Assembly (NCBI GenBank): GCA_020859965.1
Contig: JAJBVF010000368.1
Location: 1-5,452, forward strand
DNA: 5,452 bases
Direction: 5' to 3'
From: Clostridiales bacterium
GTDB lineage: Bacteria; Bacillota; Clostridia; Lachnospirales; Lachnospiraceae
The translations under genes and the position numbers were made by a program. The notes under the pieces are model-generated. The model searched no databases. It saw nothing but the letters and a program-made list of their open reading frames with translations, and had not been told where the DNA came from. Of this stretch, positions 1 to 5,452 are shown piece by piece (the stretch's first letter is position 1; each line of letters starts with the position of its first letter).

Positions 1-834
1 ATCCAGTGCACTTGAGGTAAAACTATAAACAAACCCATAGTCTTTATACCCCTGCGCCAGATTGGAAAAATATTCTGTCAGAACATTGCTGCTCTTGGCG
101 GCGTCCGTCACCCCCGGTACCACGAGTGCCGCTACCACCACTAACATACAAGCCCCTGAAAGGCGATGCGTCCGTCCCTGATATTCCGGTCCCTTTATCC
201 ACAGCCTTATCAGCATCAGACAAAGCAGCGCTACAACAACAATTGCGATAACAGCCTGCCAGTCCGTAAAATAATTGCTCTTCATCGTCAGCAGATCTCC
301 GACCATTGTCAGATCTGTCCAGCCAAACGGTGACACCCGGTTCGCCAGAACGATGCCGTTGCCTACACCCAGAAAAAGCCAGAATACACTGATAAACACA
401 CGCGCAGCCATCCGCCGTTTAAATATGTATACAACCATCAGAGTCGTCCACACCAGAAAGGCATTGTAAAGGAAGACCAGATTGCGGTCTACCATAAATT
501 TGCACGCTTCTACAAAAGAGTGCCTGGAAACCCATTCGATAATAAAGCAGATCACGCAGGCCAGAAGCGCGTGGAAAAGAATCGAAAAGCGATTCAGAAT
601 TGCAATCTTCCGGTCATAGTTCGGATTCGCCTTTATCCGTGACAGTTTCTCTGCAAACGGATTCTTCAGTTTTTCCTGTATTATCAGACGCATCTTTCGG
701 CCGCGAATCTTATTTTTCTGCGCCGTTTCCCGCTGTATCATTTCCTGTTGTATCGTTTTTGTTTCCTGCTGTACTGTTTCCTGCTGCAGCTTTTGTTGTT
801 GTGCGTATCGATGTCCAAGCAAATGCCTCGGCAT
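1..834 (-). CDS. LTA synthase family protein (sulfatase-fold phosphoglycerol transferase), N-terminal part only
   Basis: The frame is open from an ATG at 834 to the left edge (278 codons), so the gene is cut at its 3' end. The start is chosen because AGGAGGG ends 5 bases before it. Residues 1-75 are charged and cytoplasmic, with a Q/E-rich stretch at 12-39 built on a repeated QQET-like unit. Five hydrophobic segments follow at about 83-101, 118-138, 144-165, 192-213 and 225-241, the number of helices that precedes the extracellular domain in LtaS-type proteins. Family-like motifs are FLYNAF (121-126), ANRVSPFGWTDL (164-175) and GYKDYGFVYSF (262-272); the last marks the start of the outside linker. 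The catalytic sulfatase-like domain (metal site, threonine nucleophile) lies beyond the window. Members transfer glycerol-phosphate from lipids to cell-envelope polymers. The exact acceptor cannot be told here. It has its own promoter and is probably unrelated to the sugar genes upstream. Confidence 0.85.
   Translation of the reverse strand, partial: MPRHLLGHRYAQQQKLQQETVQQETKTIQQEMIQRETAQKNKIRGRKMRLIIQEKLKNPFAEKLSRIKANPNYDRKIAILNRFSILFHALLACVICFIIEWVSRHSFVEACKFMVDRNLVFLYNAFLVWTTLMVVYIFKRRMAARVFISVFWLFLGVGNGIVLANRVSPFGWTDLTMVGDLLTMKSNYFTDWQAVIAIVVVALLCLMLIRLWIKGPEYQGRTHRLSGACMLVVVAALVVPGVTDAAKSSNVLTEYFSNLAQGYKDYGFVYSFTSSALD
724..786 (-). repeat. In-frame degenerate repeat coding for QQET-like units
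   Basis: On the coding (minus) strand the word CAGCAGGAAACA and its variants occur four times in a row, with spacings of 15, 21 and 15 bases. They encode QQETV, QQETKTI, QQEMI and QRET (residues 17-37 of the LTA synthase family protein). The units are imperfect, and all spacings are multiples of three, so the reading frame is kept. The peptide is polar and helix-favouring and probably forms a short cytoplasmic coil before the first membrane helix. Confidence 0.7.
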
Positions 835-839
835 ATCAT

Positions 840-846
840 CCCTCCT
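840..846 (-). promoter_or_regulatory. Ribosome binding site that fixes the LTA synthase family start
   Basis: AGGAGGG on the minus strand is a near-perfect anti-16S match, 5 bases before the ATG at 834. Another ATG 5 bases further upstream (839) is in a different frame and too close to the site, so 834 is the supported start. Confidence 0.8.
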
Positions 847-889
847 GTCCACATCAACCTGATTCACTGTTCATTTTTTCGCAGGAGAC

Positions 890-918
890 ATAATAGCACA
901 TCACGTTTTATAAATCTA
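890..918 (-). promoter_or_regulatory. Candidate extended -10 promoter for the LTA synthase family gene
   Basis: On the minus strand TATTAT (890-895) matches the -10 box at five of six positions and is preceded by TGC, giving an extended -10 (TGnTATTAT). A weak -35, TAGATT (913-918), sits exactly 17 bases upstream; an extended -10 can make up for a weak -35. The predicted transcript would start near 883, giving a leader of about 50 bases before the ATG. The surrounding DNA is AT-rich, as expected of a promoter. No operator was recognised. Confidence 0.5.
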
Positions 919-970
919 TAGTTTTCACAAAAAAATAAGAATTTCGACAATACAAAACATTTTTCCGTTT

Positions 971-2278
971 TCAGTGTTTTTTCAGGCAATAAAGCTTCGC
1001 GTCATGCGCATCAATTCTGGCTGTCAACTGACCGCTGACGCCATATAATTCCTCACCAGTCCAGAGTTCACGCACATCAAAAGCACCGGCGATCCCAAGC
1101 TGACTAAAGCTTACCGCAAACGAGTCAGACCAGTTGATCGTATTAAACAGAGCAACGTAAAGATTCTCTTCATCCTCCGCCTTCCATACAATCAGATCAT
1201 AGGCACGCAGTACCTGGCAGGCGTTCCTTCCCCGCTGAAGAAGGCGTATCACATCCCTGTTCGTGAGCAGGGATTTCGTCCAGTCATCCATATCGGACAG
1301 TTCGCATCCGATCATCAGCGGTGAGCCAAAAATGCTCCACAGGGTCAGCATCGTGCGCTGTTCTTCCTTTGAGAGCCTTGTCTGACGCTCACTGATCCCA
1401 TGCTCACAGCCGCGAATAGACAAATGGCCAATCGGCAGCATATCACAGTCCGGATAACATCCCGGGGAAACATATGGACTCCAGTCGTTGCATCGGCTAA
1501 ACATCTCCATGATACTGCCCCATTCATCCCAGAAGTCATTCGTGATTCTCCACATATTGGCATGTTCACGCAGATGTGCCGCCTGATCTACCATGGCAGG
1601 CCCCGGTGAAAGGCTGAGGACGATCGGTCGGCCGCATTTCAGAATCGCCCTGTGCAAAAGCTCAATCTCATCTCCGCCATAAGCGAGCGTACTCTCGTCA
1701 TTTATTCTGGCGTATTTCACGCAGATATCATCCACCTTAATATAATCAACACCCCAGGAAGCATACAGTTCTATAATGGAGTCATAATACTCCTGCGCTC
1801 CTGGTCTGGAGACATCCACCCCATACATATCTGTATTCCAGCAGCAGATAGAATTGGGATGCGCAATTTCACGCGCTGTGTAAGATGTCCCTTTGATGGG
1901 CGTGTTGGCAAACACAGCCTGCCGCGGTATTCCGCGCATGATATGAATGCCGAATTTCAACCCTTTGCTATGTACATAATCTGCGATTGGTCGAAACCCC
2001 TTTCCATCCGCTGCCGATGGAAACCGGTTCGGCGCCGGTACCACACGTCCGTATTCATCCATGCACAGGTCTGCAAACTTATGGTAATGGCTGGAATCCG
2101 CAGTCGGCTCATACCATTGAATATCACAGATAATATATTCCCATCCATACTCTTTCAGATGTTCCGCCATGTAGTCCGTATTCCGGAGCAGATCTGCCTC
2201 AGTAACGGAAGCTCCATAGCAATCCCAGCTGTTCCATCCCATTGGCGGCGTCGGGGCAAAGCTATTCTTATCCATCAT
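971..2278 (-). CDS. GH27 glycoside hydrolase (alpha-galactosidase / beta-L-arabinopyranosidase-like)
   Basis: A retaining glycosidase of clan GH-D, 435 residues, of normal length for a GH27 core: a TIM barrel (about 8-345) followed by a small beta-sandwich (about 350-435). The family opening PPMGWNSWDCYG is at 11-22. The nucleophile is Asp183 in DYIKVDD, and the acid/base is Asp248 in WRITND, four residues after Arg244 as in human alpha-galactosidase A. DML at 279-281 matches the late substrate-binding Asp-Met. The usual DD pair that grips galactose is Asp52-Ile53 here (CDIQWYEP). In GH27 an Ile at this place is known from a Streptomyces beta-L-arabinopyranosidase, so that activity is as likely as alpha-galactosidase. 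There is no signal peptide, so it should be cytoplasmic. The start is the first of two adjacent ATGs; AGGGAG (2286-2291) lies 7 bases before it. The gene follows a GH36 gene and a sugar permease on the same strand. Family is certain; substrate is not. Confidence 0.93.
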   Translation of the reverse strand: MMDKNSFAPTPPMGWNSWDCYGASVTEADLLRNTDYMAEHLKEYGWEYIICDIQWYEPTADSSHYHKFADLCMDEYGRVVPAPNRFPSAADGKGFRPIADYVHSKGLKFGIHIMRGIPRQAVFANTPIKGTSYTAREIAHPNSICCWNTDMYGVDVSRPGAQEYYDSIIELYASWGVDYIKVDDICVKYARINDESTLAYGGDEIELLHRAILKCGRPIVLSLSPGPAMVDQAAHLREHANMWRITNDFWDEWGSIMEMFSRCNDWSPYVSPGCYPDCDMLPIGHLSIRGCEHGISERQTRLSKEEQRTMLTLWSIFGSPLMIGCELSDMDDWTKSLLTNRDVIRLLQRGRNACQVLRAYDLIVWKAEDEENLYVALFNTINWSDSFAVSFSQLGIAGAFDVRELWTGEELYGVSGQLTARIDAHDAKLYCLKKH

Positions 2279-2290
2279 GAATTTTCTCCC

Positions 2291-2318
2291 TTGTTTTCCT
2301 GATTTTGTTTTACTGATT
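2291..2318 (-). repeat. 14-bp tandem repeat in the GH27 leader
   Basis: Two adjacent 14-base copies differ at one position. On the coding strand they read AATCAGTAAAACAA and then AATCAGGAAAACAA, ending right at the ribosome binding site (2286-2291). They fall in the predicted untranslated leader. The AATCAG core also appears in the longer repeats at 2408-2441. Function is unknown; an A-rich leader could simply keep the start site unpaired. Confidence 0.6.
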
Positions 2319-2342
2319 CTCTCTCATTTGTGCGATTACCGG

Positions 2343-2371
2343 AAAATACTTCGCGCACCCCTGCGCATCAA
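2343..2371 (-). promoter_or_regulatory. Candidate promoter for the GH27 gene
   Basis: On the minus strand TTGATG (2366-2371) and TATTTT (2343-2348) are separated by exactly 17 bases, each matching the sigma-A consensus at four of six positions. The promoter lies directly downstream of the hairpin at 2376-2412 and would give a leader of roughly 55-60 bases. The spacer contains a short inverted repeat, GCGCA-GGGG-TGCGC (2353-2366), between the two boxes, a place where a repressor or RNA polymerase contact could matter. The match is modest, and the gene may also be read from the upstream operon. Confidence 0.35.
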
Positions 2372-2375
2372 GAGC

Positions 2376-2412
2376 ATCAGCCGGAACCGCTTTCCTTACA
2401 GTTCCGGCTGAT
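2376..2412 (-). terminator. Intergenic 12-bp hairpin after the GH36 gene (terminator-like)
   Basis: A perfect 12-bp inverted repeat (arms 2376-2387 and 2401-2412, ATCAGCCGGAAC and its complement) encloses a 13-base loop. It lies about 50 bases past the GH36 stop codon. On the minus strand, the direction of the genes, the stem is followed by GCTCTTG, a poor U-tract, while the plus strand has TTTT after it. It may be a leaky terminator, or a 3' stabiliser that lets GH36 and GH27 be expressed at different levels. A true strong terminator is not shown. Confidence 0.45.
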
Positions 2413-2441
2413 TTTACCAGATATCAACTGATTTTACCAGA
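2408..2441 (-). repeat. Pair of exact 14-bp direct repeats between GH36 and GH27
   Basis: The coding-strand word TCTGGTAAAATCAG occurs twice (2428-2441 and 2408-2421), with a period of 20 bases. Each copy is itself a rough palindrome (CTGGT...ATCAG). The second copy runs into the 5' arm of the hairpin. A period near two helical turns would place two bound proteins on the same face of the DNA, so an operator pair is possible, but no known regulator motif was recognised. Confidence 0.6.
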
Positions 2442-2463
2442 CGTTCGTTCAAATTATCCCAAA

Positions 2464-4563
2464 TTATTTCAGGTCAAGACGAAAGAGTCTTGCGGCCGCC
2501 TTCTGCGGCAGATGAACCGATAAAGCTCCATTTTCATAGGTAAAGCTGCAGTTTACGGCTTTAGGATAAATCACGGAAACCGTTTTGACCGTATCTCCAT
2601 ATTTCAAAGGAATCACCGCATCCTGTGTTTTTGGTGCAAATACCGCCAGATAAACGGTTTTTCCCTTTTGCAGCCCATAAGCCATTACAGAATCCTTTAC
2701 GCCTGTAAAGCCCAGTGGGAATATCGGAACAGCGTCTTTGACATCCTCACGGATTTCTTTATACAGGAAAATTCCTTCCCGCATCAGATCCATACCAGAG
2801 TCACTCAGTTTCCAGACCATCCCGCTGATATAGGGACGGAGCAGAATGCCGTTCACCATATTATAGATGATGTGTTCCTCATCATCCTCATATGGATAAA
2901 CCCACATTCCCGCCTGTTCCGGCGCGACCGCGCTTGCCACATTTGCCGCAATATAAGAATTATAAATATAATCAGTCTGATCGCTCGTAGACTGAAGACT
3001 CAGCAGTTTCAGCATGCCATAATCCATCCGCTGGCCGCCGGAGCCGCAATTCTCGATTACCAGATCCGGATGTTTCCGGAAAATCTCGCCATACCACTGA
3101 TACAGGTAACGGTAATGCTCCAGGATCGCATCTGCGCAGCTGTCAGTATTCAGATCGCTTCCATACCCCATTGTGACATTATAATCCACCTTAAAATATC
3201 CGACTCCGTAATCCTCAATCAGGCGGTCTACAACATCCGTGCAGTATTTGCGCACTTCCGGATTTCTGAAGTCCAGAAGATAACGTTTGTTGTCTATATG
3301 TCTCTTTCCGTGTCTGCAGACAAACCAATCGTCCGGAAGCTTCGCAGCGAGTTCACATGCGGTTCCCATCACTTCAATTTCCAGCCAGAGTCCCATCACC
3401 ATGCCTTTGCTTTTTGCATACTCGCAGATGGATTTGAGACTGTTCGGAAAACGTTCCGGCGATTCCATCCACTCACCGACGCGATCCCACCATGGTCCCG
3501 CATCATACCATCCGCAGTCAAGGCAATAATACTCACAGCCCATTTCCGCTGCTTTGTCAATGATCCTGCGTTCACGCTCGTCAGTCGGGTCTCCCATCAG
3601 ACAATTCATATAATCGTTAAAAACGACATTCAGCTTTTCATCATCCGCATTCGGCCTGCGTACCGCCCGCCTGTATTGCGTAAGCGCAGCCGTGGCATTA
3701 CTGATGTCTCCATATACCACACCAAATGCTGCAGGCACCGTTGTGAATGAGTCACCAGGTTTCAGATTCTTCCACCAGCCATGATCTGTCTCAGTCGGTC
3801 CACTCAGTGCCACATACAACCTTTTTTCCGGGTCAGATCCATACTCTATATGCCATTGTCCGGAATTCTCAATCTGAAAACACCAGGTTTCCCCTGTCTC
3901 ACGATCGGCCGCAAATCCCATCGGCAGATATTCCGATGTAGACCAGGAGCTCCTTCCGCCATAGCTGAAACGATTGTGCCCAAATCCCGGCGTATTAAAG
4001 CCATCCACAGGCATACCGGAAATATTCAGATCACGGATATCCCGCTTCTCCCATTGTGCTTCGCACGACCAGCTGTTGTGCGGAATATAGATATCTGTCT
4101 TTTCAAAATATGGCTGTACACCATTCCCGGAAAGCCTGCGATAGATGAAAGAAGAAACATATTCAATTCCAACATCTTCCGTTCCGCGGTTCTTAAGTTC
4201 TGTCCAGACCTGAACTACCGGAATTCCGTGGAACAGTTTCATATGATAATCTGCCGCTACATGTGCCGTTGTTTCCAAAGAGATAACAAGCTCTTTTCCA
4301 GACTCTGTTTCAGTAATCACGTGGCTTTTGTATTGGAACTCAAGAGACGCGCTGCACATATTGTGTTTATACCCATGCATTTCCCGCGTCGTTTTTCCGG
4401 TCTCCTGAACTTCAATAATCGGAAATTCTGTTCTGGTTTCTTCGGCAGAAGTGTTACTCAAAGACTGCAGCGGTGAAAAATCCAGCAGTTCCACAACGCC
4501 GCTGTCCCGCACGCCAAATAAAACAGATAATCCATTCTCCTGCAATTGTATTGTCTTTTTCAT
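2464..4563 (-). CDS. GH36-type alpha-galactosidase-like glycoside hydrolase
   Basis: 699 residues, the usual length of bacterial GH36: an N-terminal beta-sandwich (about 1-300), a TIM barrel (about 310-590) and a C-terminal beta-domain. Retaining, clan GH-D. The nucleophile is Asp460 in YFKVDYN; the acid/base is Asp528 in STSDQTD. ENCGSGG (504-510) matches the family's CSGGG loop, and LWLEIEVMG (392-400) the usual WFEPEMV strand. The typical DDGW motif reads DCGW here (Asp349-Cys350), so one galactose-binding aspartate is missing. This and the EIEVMG motif place it in a divergent branch whose substrate I cannot name. There is no signal peptide, so it is cytoplasmic. An ATG 27 bases upstream (4590) is in frame but has no ribosome site; AAGGAG lies between it and the chosen ATG at 4563, supporting the shorter form. 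It follows the permease gene by 45 bases and is probably cotranscribed, hydrolysing the imported sugar. Confidence 0.92.
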   Translation of the reverse strand: MKKTIQLQENGLSVLFGVRDSGVVELLDFSPLQSLSNTSAEETRTEFPIIEVQETGKTTREMHGYKHNMCSASLEFQYKSHVITETESGKELVISLETTAHVAADYHMKLFHGIPVVQVWTELKNRGTEDVGIEYVSSFIYRRLSGNGVQPYFEKTDIYIPHNSWSCEAQWEKRDIRDLNISGMPVDGFNTPGFGHNRFSYGGRSSWSTSEYLPMGFAADRETGETWCFQIENSGQWHIEYGSDPEKRLYVALSGPTETDHGWWKNLKPGDSFTTVPAAFGVVYGDISNATAALTQYRRAVRRPNADDEKLNVVFNDYMNCLMGDPTDERERRIIDKAAEMGCEYYCLDCGWYDAGPWWDRVGEWMESPERFPNSLKSICEYAKSKGMVMGLWLEIEVMGTACELAAKLPDDWFVCRHGKRHIDNKRYLLDFRNPEVRKYCTDVVDRLIEDYGVGYFKVDYNVTMGYGSDLNTDSCADAILEHYRYLYQWYGEIFRKHPDLVIENCGSGGQRMDYGMLKLLSLQSTSDQTDYIYNSYIAANVASAVAPEQAGMWVYPYEDDEEHIIYNMVNGILLRPYISGMVWKLSDSGMDLMREGIFLYKEIREDVKDAVPIFPLGFTGVKDSVMAYGLQKGKTVYLAVFAPKTQDAVIPLKYGDTVKTVSVIYPKAVNCSFTYENGALSVHLPQKAAARLFRLDLK

Positions 4564-4576
4564 AGTACTCCAGTCT

Positions 4577-4582
4577 CTCCTT
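4577..4582 (-). promoter_or_regulatory. Ribosome binding site deciding the GH36 start
   Basis: AAGGAG on the minus strand lies inside the longer possible reading frame, so it can only serve the downstream ATG at 4563. The spacing of 13 bases is long. A second, weaker GGAG (4568-4571) is only 4 bases from the ATG. The true contact could be either one. Confidence 0.6.
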
Positions 4583-4608
4583 TCAAGCATTCAAGATCAG
4601 GTAATATC

Positions 4609-5452
4609 TCAGCTTTTGATCGCACTGTCCATCTGCCCCTGAATAAAGTATTTTTGCAGGAAAAGATAGACCACGCACAATGGAAGCATTCCAATAACAG
4701 CTGCAGCTGCAGCAGAACCATAGTCAGAGAGTACGGTGGAGAAGAATGATTTAATAACCAGGGTAATCGTTTTCATGGATGATTTCTGAAGGAAATAGTA
4801 GGAATAGGTATATTCATTCCATACGTTTACACCCTGAATAATAATCACCGTAACCGTGACTGGTTTCAACTGAGGTAAAATCACATTAAAAAATATTTTC
4901 AGATTCGATGCCCCGTCAATGGATGCCGCCTCATCCAATGCAACCGGAATGGATGAGATAAAATTCGAATACAGGAATATAACCATTGGCAAACCAAATG
5001 AGCCAAGAAGGAGCGTAATTCCCCAATATGTCGAAATCGCGTTAATCTTTGACATCATAGAATATACGCCGACAAGAATTGTCAGAGGAGAGATCATCAT
5101 TACAGACATGATCAGACTGCGGACGACCTCATTGAGCTTCGACTGATTGCGGGCAAGGGCATAAGCTGCCATACACCCGACTACAATCTCTACAACAAGA
5201 ACAAGAACCGTGATAATGACACAGTTTCTGATACCGTTAAAAATCTCCCCGGATGAAATGATGCTCTGATAATTTCCCCAGTAAATCGTCTCCGGGAACT
5301 GTATTCTGGATGTTGTATCACCGTAGGATTTCAGAGAAACATTTATAATAACGAAAAACGGAAACAGATAAATGACTACCAGGAACAAACTGACAATGTA
5401 TTTCCAGATATCTTTTTTACGGAATTTTATATGTTCTTTTTGTTCCTTATAC
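4609..5452 (-). CDS. ABC sugar transporter permease, MalG/CUT1 type, N-terminus cut by window edge
   Basis: One of the two membrane subunits of a binding-protein-dependent carbohydrate importer. The reading frame has no stop up to the right edge, giving 280 visible residues. No ATG is seen in frame, and a TTG at 5388 would split the first helix, so the real start is outside the window. The visible part begins with a basic stretch rich in Lys, then helix 1 (about 18-37). Further helices lie at about 77-97, 110-133, 140-162, 195-207 and 245-266. The cytoplasmic EAA loop that docks on the ATPase is clear: EAASIDGAS starting at 174, with the ILP ending it near 193. The tail, YFIQGQMDSAIKS, resembles the usual MalG-type ending. 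Five alanines in a row (246-250) open the last helix. The gene stops 45 bases before the GH36 gene, so the two probably share an mRNA. The sugar carried cannot be read from this subunit. Confidence 0.95.
   Translation of the reverse strand, partial: YKEQKEHIKFRKKDIWKYIVSLFLVVIYLFPFFVIINVSLKSYGDTTSRIQFPETIYWGNYQSIISSGEIFNGIRNCVIITVLVLVVEIVVGCMAAYALARNQSKLNEVVRSLIMSVMMISPLTILVGVYSMMSKINAISTYWGITLLLGSFGLPMVIFLYSNFISSIPVALDEAASIDGASNLKIFFNVILPQLKPVTVTVIIIQGVNVWNEYTYSYYFLQKSSMKTITLVIKSFFSTVLSDYGSAAAAAVIGMLPLCVVYLFLQKYFIQGQMDSAIKS

Noticed and set aside
600..893. Plus-strand open frame of 97 codons rich in FPA/FPV repeats
   Set aside because: It is the antisense image of the QQET repeat and start region of the LTA synthase family gene; it has no ribosome site and overlaps that gene's promoter.
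901..960. CcpA-type catabolite (cre) site before the LTA synthase family gene
   Set aside because: The closest match, TGAAAACT, lacks the central CG of the cre consensus; no convincing site was found in either spacer.
1652..2302. Plus-strand open frame of 216 codons opposite the GH27 gene
   Set aside because: It lies entirely over a well-supported GH27 coding region, has no recognisable domain and no ribosome site; it is a shadow.
2668..3750. Plus-strand open frame of 360 codons opposite the GH36 gene
   Set aside because: It is long but antisense to the catalytic barrel of GH36, is rich in His/Ile/Arg in the manner of reverse-strand shadows, and shows no family motif.
3781..4476. Plus-strand open frame of 231 codons opposite the N-terminal GH36 domain
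   Set aside because: Antisense shadow with no domain or translation signal.
4564..4590. Nine-residue N-terminal extension of GH36 from an upstream ATG
   Set aside because: No ribosome binding site precedes 4590, while AAGGAG lies inside the extension, pointing to the ATG at 4563.
4699..4716. GC-rich CTGCAG repeat as a possible hairpin or site
   Set aside because: It simply encodes the alanine run in the last permease helix and is explained by coding.
5386..5388. TTG as start of the permease
   Set aside because: The same frame continues open to the window edge with a basic, family-like N-terminus, and a start here would cut into the first membrane helix.

Overview
The window looks like part of a Gram-positive Firmicutes chromosome, most likely a Clostridia/Lachnospiraceae-type gut anaerobe. 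The reasons are strong AGGAGG-type ribosome binding sites, a moderate GC content by eye, an LTA-synthase-type membrane protein, and a GH36 and a GH27 enzyme of the kinds common in such bacteria. This placement is an inference from style and families, not from a marker gene. All four supported genes lie on the minus strand, so the window is read from its right end to its left. No RNA gene, transposon, CRISPR array or phage element was seen.

Right part (5452 to 2464): the window opens inside an ABC sugar-importer permease of the MalG/CUT1 type, whose start lies off the right edge. A gap of 45 bases separates it from a GH36-type alpha-galactosidase-like enzyme of 699 residues. The two look like the end of an import-and-hydrolyse operon whose first genes (binding protein, first permease) would lie beyond the right edge.

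Middle (2463 to 971): a 185-base spacer holds a 12-bp hairpin, a candidate promoter just downstream of it, and two sets of short direct repeats that share the word CTGATT. It leads into a GH27 enzyme of 435 residues. Neither glycosidase has a signal peptide, so both should act in the cytoplasm on sugars brought in by the transporter.

Left part (970 to 1): a 136-base spacer carries a plausible extended -10 promoter and a near-ideal ribosome binding site. It is followed by the first 278 codons of an LTA synthase family (sulfatase-fold phosphoglycerol transferase) gene that runs off the left edge. Only its unusual Q/E-rich head and five membrane helices are visible. It is probably an unrelated, separately transcribed gene.

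The most interesting point is in the active sites. In clan GH-D enzymes a pair of adjacent aspartates (DD) contacts the galactose O4 and O6. Here the second aspartate is replaced in both enzymes: Asp-Ile in the GH27 protein and Asp-Cys in the GH36 protein. In GH27 an Ile at this place is known from a beta-L-arabinopyranosidase, whose substrate is an alpha-galactoside lacking the C6 group. The locus may therefore be aimed at beta-L-arabinopyranosides or other C6-altered sugars rather than at ordinary melibiose/raffinose-type alpha-galactosides. That is an inference. I saw no wholly new system in the window.
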